Shown in pieces: positions 37,458-49,400 of a stretch of DNA of 64,000 nt. The stretch is from Galaxea fascicularis. Lineage: Eukaryota; Cnidaria; Anthozoa; Scleractinia; Euphylliidae. The notes below the pieces were generated by a model. The model was not told the DNA's origin, did no database searches, and saw only the letters and a program-made list of their open reading frames with translations. The stretch is taken from the NCBI GenBank assembly GCA_948470475.1, contig OX419340.1, forward strand, positions 12,664,502 through 12,728,501. Reading direction: 5' to 3'. Position numbers and translations under genes: made by a program. Within the stretch, counting starts at the first letter, position 1. Every line of letters begins with the position of its first letter.

Positions 37458-40400
37458 GCAAAACTATAGTATGTTACCTAGAGCTCCAGCACTGTGCATG
37501 AACTCTCCATTAGGTGTGAACACCAAGCCCGTTACCTGGCCAGAATGATGGCCGTGCTCAGCCAAGAGATTTGTAGATCCTACATCAAACACCCTGACAC
37601 ACCCAGACAAAAAGCCACAGGCAAAGCACTGCTGCCGCGGATGATACGTAATGGCACAGGGCACCTCTCCTGGGGCTTGAAAGTCAAAGAGCTGTGCAAG
37701 AGTATCAAGGTCCCAGACCCTTATGGATTCATCGGCGGATACTGTAGCCAGGTAACGGTGAGTTAAATCAAATGACATGGCTAAGATCTGCTGGGTGTGT
37801 GATCTCATTAGAGTGCTGTACGTGCGGGCTGAGGCATCCAAGACGCCAAGATTCCCCTGACAAAATAAACGATTGGTAAACTTCCATAAATTTTGATGGT
37901 TTAGAGAATGCACGGAGTGATATTTGAAGGAACAGCATAGCAGAAGGCACTTTTATCAACTAAGAAGTCCGGCCGGATACTTTAAGTTGTTGTCTTCTAA
38001 TCATTTTACTTTCTGATATTTCTAAACAATCAATCCATTGATTTATAGTACACTCAGCAAAATTACTCGATTCTGATTGGTCGAGAGCAGTACAGTTAAT
38101 CCCAAATTGTCTCTGTGGGAGTATCTATCAAGTTTTCATGGGAACGGTGAGTGAACACAGCCACACTTGTCAAAATTTTAACGTTTTGGCGAAATCAGAT
38201 GAAAAGACAAACTGAAAATGCAATTCTCAGGAATGAATTTTGGCGTGAGGTATTAGGACAGACGATAAATGACCTCCGCGACCTCGTATATTTCGTAGGT
38301 TTGTTCAGCCAAGAATAAAATCAATAAAAAATCACACGAACTTTCCGCATGATTCCTGATCAAGTAGTACTCGCGATGTTCAATGGTTTGTGAAATTTTC
38401 ATCACTTTCAAAATCACTCCGACTGTGCTCACCTGTTGCATGCAGTTTAATCAAGTTCATAATGCTCTTGCCTTACAAAGATTATTTAAAATATTTACTT
38501 ACAGTTTTGGTACCCGCTAACACAAACAAACCATCACTGGAAATGTTAACAGTTGTTAACGGTCCCTCGTGTTCTTAAAATAAATAAAAGTATAGTTATA
38601 ATGTTGGAAATCAACAGGCTACATAGACTCTCTCCCCTACTCCCCCAAAAACAAAAGCTGTAGGCCATTTCCGAATTACCTTAGGCCTCTTTTTCAAAGC
38701 GAGTCTAGGTGCTCATTCTTTAAAATGGAAATCAACTTTCATTCACACGCAAATTAAACTCATTTTCATGCGAATGAAAAATGATTTGCATATGAAAAAA
38801 TGAGCACCTAGACTCGCTTTCAAAAAGAGGCCTGAGGTAATTCGGAAATGGTCTAATACATCATGTAACATACGCACAAGAAGAGCTGCTAGGTTTATCA
38901 GAGTTCTCCGTCTAACTCTGCAATTCTTTAAACGACTTTCGACAACTTTTTTTTTCTTTCTTATACTCTTCCTTACGTGATATCCTCTGAATTGACAGAC
39001 AAACTATAAATAATCTACTTAATGCCTGCAGAAACGTAATTTTTAAAAACCTCCTCACAATATAAACTCCTCATTTAAGTCGAACTTGCGAACATGAAAA
39101 TTTACTTTGGGTGGTTTTCAATTGAGCATCGTCAAACCAAAACCATAGCAATTACTCTGATCAATCACAAGAAAGGCAGACAGCTCAGTGAACCAATCAG
39201 AATTTGAAGTAGTTTCATGCAACCGGCGCCAGGCGCGGGAAAATGTGCGCGTGCATCTCAGGATTGGGTTTACTTTTGGTTTTCATTGGCTGAGAAAGTG
39301 GCGGGAACCTTGTCAACCAATCACAGAGCGAAGAAAAGCAAAACCAAAGCAAACCGCTGTATTCACCAGCTTCAAGGAACACAGTAGAAAAGTCTAAAGG
39401 CCACAATCGGAGTATGCCATCATCAGAACCAGTGGCGCAGAAGGACTCGTTAACACAGAGGCAATTTATTCGCAGTCCAAACTCAGTTGGGGTAGTGACG
39501 CCATACTTGCCAACCGGATCACGGCCAGAACCAACTGGAAGCAGTCTGATGACCTTGTCAAGCATAATTTTTTGATAGTCAATCTGGTACACTGTGCCTT
39601 GGTCTGTAGAAGAGTATCTGAGAATTGGAAACAAAGGTGTCGACGGTAAAGGACAAAGACAAATTCCTAGCCTGCGAGCAAATCTCCTTTAGTGTCTTGC
39701 GCGAAATTTAGTTTGAGAGCGAATACATTCCCAGTGCACAGACCAGTGGGAATGGGTAAAGATATGAACCGTTTTCTGGTTGTAAATATTCACGAGAAAA
39801 AGGTCCGTCTCAAATACTGAAGTAAGATCAAAGGAGTCATAACTGTAATTGATCTAAAAGGTCGAGGCAACAACAACACAGAAATTCTCATAAACAATTT
39901 TTTTTAATTTTACACTGAAACATGTTCCGACGACTAAGTTCATGCTATATTAACTCAAGCCAAACTGTTACTTTGTAAAATTGAAAAAATGTCGTTTTGT
40001 TTATGAGAAGTCCAACACTTATTATAAAGTGAAAAAAGTTAATGAACGACAGGGCTATTTAACCTTTAGAGGACGAACTAGTGTTCGTATATTCCCTGCT
40101 TCTTGTTGAACTATAGTCACAACATTATGATAACGTGTTTTTAGCGCCGACTGGTTGGTTTTCCACTCGTCACAGCCTAAAACCAGGATGAGGACTCCCG
40201 ATTTCCGATGCATTATACCGTTAGTTTGGCAAGAAATCCCAAAAGACAGTTTTTTGGTCCAACAGCAACACTGAAAAGTGTATTTCTTGGTCGTTAGTTT
40301 GCTCAGAGAAAAACTAGTGACAGGGAATTTCCTTCTCGGTTTTGTCAACGGCCGTGCTTTAGCCATTTTGTAAGAGCCAGTCTCGCGTATCTCAAGTTGT

Positions 40401-43400
40401 CTTGTTTTGCCCGAAAAGAATTGAAACTTTCTGGGTAACTCCCCCATACCGTGAGCATGAAACTCTCCCGATTCCACCCAGTCCTGCCAATCAAATATGG
40501 AATCGATTGGAACTTTACTCAGTTAAAACTATCTACCATATTGTCAAATTGCCTCGGTAGGTCCCAGAATCCATCCACTGAACGGCCAGAGAGACAAGTT
40601 CACTCGTGAACCGCCATGTTTGCTAGACAGCATGTTTGGCGTCCCATTCGGTATGAAGTTGACTCTCACCTCTGTTTTCTCTCAGTCTTGCCTCTACCCA
40701 CATTCCAGCTTAATGATGCTGGCCAGAGGGAGGGGGGAGGGGGAAGGGGATGGGGCTTCTGCAGAGGAAGATGGCTGTTTTGACTTATAAAATGACACCC
40801 GTGTGCATTATTCTTATGGACAATCAATTCCTATATTTTTAACTCCGCGTTTTCGTCTTGAAAACCTGAGTCAGTGTTTTTTGAGCTTTTATTCCTAAAC
40901 TGCTACCACATACAAGTCCTGCTTTGAATAATCGCACGAAAAACTGAAGATGATAAGATACTCACACTTTTCTGACGGCAGGATCTGCACTGTAAGGATT
41001 CTTGGCACCATACACTATATCAGTAAAACAGACAGAGCCGTGTCGGCCAAGATCCACAGGACAGGATCGCAGAGAACCATGACGGATCCGCCAGAACCGA
41101 ATATTGTTATCGCCACAGGAAACCAACCTGTGATGAATAAAACATCCAACAAAATGTTCTGGCAAATGCCACAGGAAATTGACAAATTTCAATTCACTGA
41201 AACAAACAGCACATGTTAAAGTGTGGAGAGGAGAATCAAGCAAAGTAAGTACACCAGGTATTTCAACTACTATAATCAAAACACGTTTTGAAATTCAAGT
41301 TAAATTCTCTGAAACCAGAATTAAGTTCGGGCCGCCATTAAAGTGCCGAAGGCCGGGGATCTGAGTTAGATCCCTCGTTATTTTAAATGTGGCTGAGTGT
41401 AATTTAGGCTAAGTTAAACTCGAGCCAATGCGTTCAGTGGCTGTTCGCGGTGACCACGGGCGTCAGGGTAGCATATGTGGGGATTTTTGCAGGGGCATTC
41501 AGGTTTTGCGTTCTTGTTACGTGTTATGGCGTTTTGCTTCGCTCTTCTGTAAGTTCTGTGCTTTTGTGCTCCCACTCCCTTTGTGGTTTCTTAATCGGTA
41601 AGTATTTGGGTTGGTAAGTATCTCGACGGTGCCGGGTGGCTGCCGTTCTCAGAGTTGCCATGGATACCTGCGCGCTCAGCTCGCATCGCGCGCGGCTCCA
41701 CCTATCCCTTGGCACCTTCCCCAAGCTCATCTATTGGCGATGAGTTTAACGGAAAAACAACATCTTGACTCAATTAAATAACACAATAACTGGATTCCCC
41801 GGTTACTTTTTCCACATTCCCACACACTTCAGCTTGAAGTATCAGTTACAAGACGGAAAAGTAGAAAAAAGCATCTTTTTACCTGCTGTCATCAAACTCT
41901 GCTATCCTCATGCGACAAATGTTGACATCCGTGTGAGCCTTCGCAATGATGGAAACTTCACCACCTCTGATGGCATGGCTGACATCCCAAACAGCAACCA
42001 TCTGTCAAAAAGAATGACGTTAATCACTTCAGAACAAAGAGAAAAACATTTGTCAATCTTAGCTGTGAATGACTCACTGCATCTTCATAGCTTCCGATCA
42101 GACAGGCGGGGAATTTGACCTCGCTTCATTTTTTCTGTTCAAATGCCCAAACCCAGGGATGTTATCATTGTTCAAAAGAGTACAAATTCCTCCCTAACGG
42201 TTAAAGTCAAATGTTCCGACCCACAGGCCGCAATGATCAAAAGCCCCTGCCACGGGCAGACTTCTTACGTCAAATACCCCGCGTATGCCCGGCCTCCCCC
42301 CGCTGCGGCTTAACATTGATAGGCGCATAATGGAGACGAATGAGCAATTCTGCCCACATTGCACAATAAAACTGAATTGTTTTTGTCGGTACAACCTTTG
42401 CCCCAGTTTGTCCTTCGAGGAACTACGAAGCTCGGTTCAATGGAATCTCTTGAAAAAGTTAACAGTTGAAGAACATTAGTAACGTTAATGTTCTAGACCT
42501 AGAAGAGGCCTTTGATGATGATAACATTACCTGTTTGCCATGACTATCCCTTCCAACACCACACAAAATGTTGCCACTGTACGACAGACTAGAAAATGAT
42601 TGACAAATAAATAAACAAATGAATTAACGAATGTGGAATGAAATTTAAGGACCTTTTTTCACCCTCGGCAGTACTTAAAGAACAAAGGCTAGTGCAGCTG
42701 AGCAAATGGTAGGAGGCGAACTAGTTGGTTATTTACAAGCATGCCCAGGCAGGGTTTCAATACGATTTATAGCAGGTGTATGCCCCTGTGATAGTAGGCG
42801 GCTGTGTTAAGCAACATGGCCAAGAAGTCACTGACTCGCTGACTCACAGCCGCCGGAGCTCTGACAACAGTAGCTGACTTCTAGTGACAGCCCTGCCAAG
42901 GGGTTGAACTCGAAACTACCGAGAAACAACTCCATTTATTAGCTGCCAGAGCGGGCCTCCAGTGCTCCAACCACTCAGCTTCCCTGCTTCCTCTAATGTT
43001 CAGTCAATTACAAGAAACAGGTTAACTTCCCATTTAGGGGACGACACAAGTCTCCAGCTTACTTGGACTAATAGAAAATAGAGTTCGCAATTACCTTATA
43101 CAATGAATGTTGTGTATTTCTGCTCTAAACATGGCAGCACATTTTTTCGTCTGGTATTTCCATATTCTGATAACAGACGGCGAGCCAGTTTGAGCTGAGG
43201 CTAAAATTTCCGTTCTTCCATCAAATGCCAAAGCAGAAACCTGGAAAAGGTGTACGGGTCAGAACGTCATTCCGAATCACAAGGTACACCTGAGGGAACT
43301 CTGTCTGTTCTGCATTAAACACGAGCTGCTTTCAGCTGCAGAGCCAAAACAAACAACTGAAAATTTGGGATTTAGTTTTTGGCTTGTACATCTTAAATAA

Positions 43401-46400
43401 TATTTTAGGGTGCTAAATTTCTGTGGTAGGTGGCCAACTACTGGAGGAAATTATGTTGTATGCTAAAGTGTGTACATGTTACAGCATCTTGGGGAAAAAC
43501 TGGCTCGTCCTTGTAGCCCAGGTTTAGCGCACTTTTATAACAGCTCTGTCTGTGTTCTGGTTATACACTGTAACTGAACATTACCTTGTCAGTGTGGCCC
43601 ATAAAAAACTGCTGCTGGCCAGAGGACACGTCTATCGATGCAATAATAGCATGGCATGGGTATACTATACAGGATCCATTCTTGGTCCAGAGTGCCTTTG
43701 GAGAAGAAAAGGGGGAGGGCATTTGCTTGGTATAACGTGGACATAGTTATTACGTTTGCATGGACTTTGAGAAAAGTAAGAAAAGATAGAAACCCTGAAC
43801 ACTTTTGCATAAAAATTGACTGGACAGTCAAAATGATCACACGTTCCTTGCACAAAAGGGTAGAAGGTTGAAAGGTACAAAATGTGCTTGGATAAATGAT
43901 ACATGACAGGCCATTAAGGAGGAGGGGGGGTGGCGGGTACGATGAGTGTGTCTGCACATCCCCCCCCCTCCCGACATACACAGGCTGCGGAGGTCTGCCT
44001 CACGATTTCGTATCAGACTATCTTCAAAAAGCTCGACGCACCAACCAACTCGCGCCTCCAGTGCCCGAGTCTGCCAATGGAGGTCCAACACACCTCCCCA
44101 TTCAAAATCCTTGCTACGGGCCTGCATGGATCTTAAGTGAACCAAAAATAAAACTCTTCTCCAGTGTATGGATAGATTTTGCGTGATAACCCATCTTGAT
44201 TTTTAACATGACTGCATGCCACATTGAGTAGCTATCTAAGTGCTGAACATGTGAACCGAAAACATCGATGTACGGGTTGTTACCTCTCGGAAAGTACCTC
44301 CTCCAAACCCAACCACTCTCTTGAGTGACAAGATGGGATCTGGTTTGAGAGACTGCAAAACAATTAATGGAGAAACTATTAAAGAAATGTATGCAAGAAT
44401 AAGTAATATACAGATGATGAGTTCTTCACCAAGTTGGTCAATGTTTCAATTCCAGTTTCTACAAGTCTTTTGTTACCGTGAAGTTCCCTGACTTCGCCGT
44501 CTTTGGTACTTCAACTCTTGGTACCTACAAAGTTCAACAAATTAAATTCAATGCATATTAAACATATTACTTTTATCAGAAGGTAAAACCTTTGAACTGG
44601 AGACTATCAAAGCAAAGAAATAACTCAAAACCATTTAAGATCTTTCAACCACACTAAATCTTCTCCTATTTCAGAGCATCTTGAGACTTGGATTCTTTGA
44701 TGTTTTCCAGGTTTTTCAAAGTATTGGACAAAAGCAAAAGAAACAATACTTGAGATAACAGCTCCACGATCCAAAAAGGAGGAGCACTGAGGGGGATCTA
44801 GATCATGTTTCACGGAAAATGAAACGGTCCTTTCAAAATTCATGAAAAACAAAGACATAATGAAAATCACGGTTCATGTTGAATAAACATTTATTTTTCT
44901 TTTCATGGAAAATAATTTGCAAAATCACGCTTCACGGCTAATATGGAAATCACGATTCACAAGGAAAAAAATTAGCCATTTCACATTTCAGATTGCAATA
45001 GGGGCACATATGTATTTACAGTGAAGGTTGAAGGGTAGCCTGAGTATCAGGCCCTATCGGGGAAGCGGGGACGAGGGGAAGGAAGAGGAGAAGGGCCTGA
45101 CACAAAGCCATTGATTCGCTTGTGTCCAACATCCAGATTCTGGATGTTACGCGAATTGGTCAAAAGACAATAAGAAACGTCATGTGAGTCAACCGGAAGT
45201 CAAGCTTCCGGCGCAGGGGTTACAGACGCCATATTGAAGTTTACTCTCATAACACATGACAGTTACCGGAAGTGATTTTGATTGGCTAATTATAACAGCT
45301 ATGTGTGGGGGTGGAAGGCTTCTGAGAGGCTGTTTGTGTCAGGCGTTTCTTCCTTCGCTTTCTCGCTCTTTTTGCCCTCCCCACCCTAGAAACGCCTGAT
45401 ACTCAGGCTAGTTGAAGGGAGGCATAGTGATAAAGGAGTGAAAACCAAAACAAAACTTTCGCAGGTACATGTAGCAAAGAGATAGTATAATCAAACAAAA
45501 AGAGGCTCTAGGAAGTACACGAATAAGAGAATATTTCTTAGTTCTTCAATTCTATAGGAAAATAAACCACCTGACTCGTGCGATATCGGTTTTTAAAGAG
45601 AAATTTAACGTGGAATTCACGAGTCAGGTGATTAATTTTTCTTGAATCGCATAGCTTTCTATTTATACAAAGAAAACCAAGCTCCCTTCCGCTATTTTTT
45701 CGATTTCTCATGCGCTTAAAGTGCACCTAACCCCAAAATACTTTTTTCGCTAAAACAAATCTTTGCACCTGTTGGAAAAGCATTGCGCTGTTTTTTGTTC
45801 TTTTTTGCCAACGGTTGGCTATTTATAGGCTTCCAAACTTACGAAAAAATAAGCATCATTTGGTACAAGACCGAGTGAGAAGGGGCGTGGGTCTATTCTT
45901 CAATTGACGTCAAAAACTGCTTTGCATGCATGTTTACAAAGACTTAATGCGATGCAAATCAGTTTGTGACGTCAATTGAAGAATAGACCCACGCCCCTTC
46001 TCACTCGGTCATGTACCAAATGATGCTTATTTTTTCGTAAGTTTGGAAGCCTATAAATAGCCAACCGTTGGCAAAAAAGAACAAAAAACAGCGCAATGCT
46101 TTTCCAACAGGTGCAAAGATTTGTTTTAGCGAAAAAAGTATTTTGGGGTTAGGTGCACTTTAAACGAAAGTGGCTTCTTATAAAATAACTCCAGAAAATC
46201 GGGTTTTTTTGACAAAACAAGAAAAATCTTCTATTTCTTCACTTTGGTCAGGATTTTGCTTTCTAAACGGAGACAATGGTTTTGAAAACATAATTAAAAC
46301 CTTACTGTCTCCAACTTTGTCTGCGTTGCTATGTGCAAAAGAGTGTTTTCACCTGACGTCAAAGCGGCCATGTTGGTGTTCCAAAACAAAGAAATGGCGG

Positions 46401-49400
46401 CTATGTTGGTGTCCCAAACTAAACCTCAGGGAATTGCATTCTATTTTTTAGGGAAATTGCTTCTTTTGTTTCTGTGAATCAATACGGCTTAAAGTCACAT
46501 GAGTGAATAACAGTCTATATCGGCGTGCATCGTTTTCATGTCGCAATTCCACTCCGAATATTTCACCTCGATAGCCAATCAGATGGCGAGAATTCATCTA
46601 GCTATGCGATTCTAATGAAAATGCAAGTTTCCCATTAGGTTTAGGGCCATAAATACACGAATGCTTTGTAATAAGAAACAATTGATAATGGCTAAAAATA
46701 ATTCACTTGAAACATCGAGCATTAACTCAACAATAATGCACAGTATAAGTTAATCCTGGATTACAGTACATGTGTTTACCTTATCCTTTTCTTTCCCATG
46801 TTGAAGATTAGTTATGACTTTGTTTGGATGTGCATATACGTGCACCTCTCCCCCATTCTCCTCGGTTATATCTGCTCCTCGCACTCCAACTGTCGGAAGG
46901 GCAGTAGGAGTGACATGTCGACGCTGACGAGCAAAGAAAACATGCATTTGGAAATACCTCTTACTAACCGAGTTCGAGGTCTGTACTGTAAGTGATGGAC
47001 CAAGTTTTTTTCCAGTTCACTTATTGTGCAAGCTCGAAGCGCGGGCGCGGGCCATAAATCAACGGGAAAAAACAAGGATCCGTAACTTACAGTACGGACC
47101 GAAAAAATGAGGTTAGTAAGATTTTTATTGTATCTCTGAGGTTAATCGGGCGCGCGGGAAATTTAGCGGGCCGCACAGTAGAATACGGCCCGCAAAATTG
47201 ACCGATCACAGCGTGCGTACTAATTGAGAGAGATATGGTGGTGGGACTTCTTTCGCTCATGGGATAGTACCAGCTTCTACCTTTTCACGACTTTCAGGTG
47301 TCTTTTGATGCGACAGGCATACTTGGCTTTGAGGCGATGTTTGAACGAGAATGGTTCACTGGCACTTGGTCTTCAACACATGCATCCTTGTCCATGGCAT
47401 ACAAAGAGTTATACCTGGTGGTGGTTGCAGCCGCGCTTTGGGGTTTACCGTGGTCCTCCAGACAAGTGTAATTCTGCTCAGACAACATGGCAGTTGTCGT
47501 CTTACGGTCCAGGACCCCGCACAATCCATTCTATCCCAATTGATGGTCCCTCTACGACATCCTTCTGTTCGTGCTGCGTCGTTGCTTTTCATTCACTGCT
47601 ACTCGTGGTGCTACTCGCAGTGGCTGATGCTCTCGCTTGTTTCAATTTTCAGAAGTTTCATTTCCTGGCAACCCATGGAGCCTCGGCAGCAACATCAATC
47701 CCTGCGTACCTCTTGGATCAGCTTCAGCCTCTGTCACACAGAAATGCCACTTTTACCTCACAAATGGTCTTGTTTCATCAACCAGACTGGTATACCCCTT
47801 GGCTCAAAAGCAGTTTATTGATTTTGCTTCCAACTAGGCGGTTCCATCCTCCCAGCCTCTGAAAGGGTTCCGATGTGTTTTTGTCCCCATTATTTTGGCA
47901 GATCACCACCCCACTTCAATTAAGGTGTACCTATCCAGAATTCTCTTCTGCAGACAGATTTGGGCTTTAACGACCCTCTTGTCAACTGTCTGCACCTACA
48001 GCGAGTATTACGGAGCATCAAACGTCACTGGGGCTCGTGCAAGAGCTCACGCCAGCCAGTCACTGGGAAGTTGATGAAAGTCATCCATTGTTCTCTGTTC
48101 CCCTGTGGCTATTCACACTCCATGACGTGGGCAGCTTTGGGTTTTTTTTAAGGGCTGCAGAATTTACTGTGAACTCGCATTTCAACACCTCTTAAAAACT
48201 CAAAAACTGCAATTGGATTCCACGTCCAACTCCACCTGTCTACGCGTGCACATACATGTAAAGTGTTAAAAAACAGACCGTTTTCATCACGGATGCTTTA
48301 TCCACCTGGGCCTTGGTCGTTCATCTTTCCGTCCTTTCGTTTCCCTTCATCAGTACGGTCCAACTCATTGTTCCTTCTTCGTACATCAAGACAGTCAGCC
48401 CTTGACACAAACACAACAGTCTGTCTGCTTTGTCTGCAGCTGGGATAACTAGATCCTTCTTGGTCACAGCTATTGTATCAGGGTGGAAACAACAGCAGCA
48501 CAGCAAGGTCTGGCCCAGATCATTTAATTAAGACAATGGGCTGCTGGTCCAGCCACACCTACCAGTTGTATGTCAGAACGCCTGAGTACAATCTGTCCTT
48601 GAGGTACGGGGCAGGTTATTATAACTGGTATGTCTATGGGCATTTCATTCTACTTTGCAGGGGTGATTCAGGAATTGGTGGTCATTGTCGGGGGCTCTTC
48701 CCCCAGCCTCCAGGCTCTCCTTATGTCAGCCCGGAGGTTCCTTCGGCATAGTGAAGGGGCTCATGGTTGGGTTGCGGGGATTGCTAGCCATGTGAGTGCT
48801 TTTACTGTGTTGGTGCTGGCTGGTCACAGTGGAGGCCTTTGGACATCCCAGGCACCCATCGTGCATACAGCTGTATGCAGCTGTTGAGTGTAGTTAAATG
48901 CAATTTACCTAAATTAACAGCAAATAGATGCCCGTATTTGTTCGGCAGATAGCAATAATTAGCGAGTTTTGGTGCAGGCACAAGGCATGTCATTAGGGTT
49001 GCATGTAATGTGATCTTCAGTGTAATGTACATGTATCATAGCAGATTTTTTGTGCGGGAACTTTCTACACTGTATCTTCTCGTTTCTGCCCCTTCCCTCC
49101 CTAACCCTCTTTTCCACTGCTAACACAGTTTGACAGTTTCCTAGGTGTCTCTGTGTGGGAGCTCATGGCTGGGTTGTTTTTAACTGTCTATAGGGCACGC
49201 TGGTCACAGTAGAGGACCCTGGACATCCCAGGCACCCATCCACCATACAGCTGAGTTGGAGAAGGCAAGATAAAATGTTATTTAACCAAGACGGAAATAC
49301 CTTTACTGCTTAGCAATCAATATCTGAGTAAACAGTCTGAGGCAACATAGCACCAAAATGAAAATAGACTCTGATCAGACAACTGGGAGCTGGAGTGCTT

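Noticed and set aside
47224..47862. 212-codon frame as a membrane protein gene
   Set aside because: Apparent hydrophobic stretches come from reading a decayed DIRS-like RNase H region in mixed frames.
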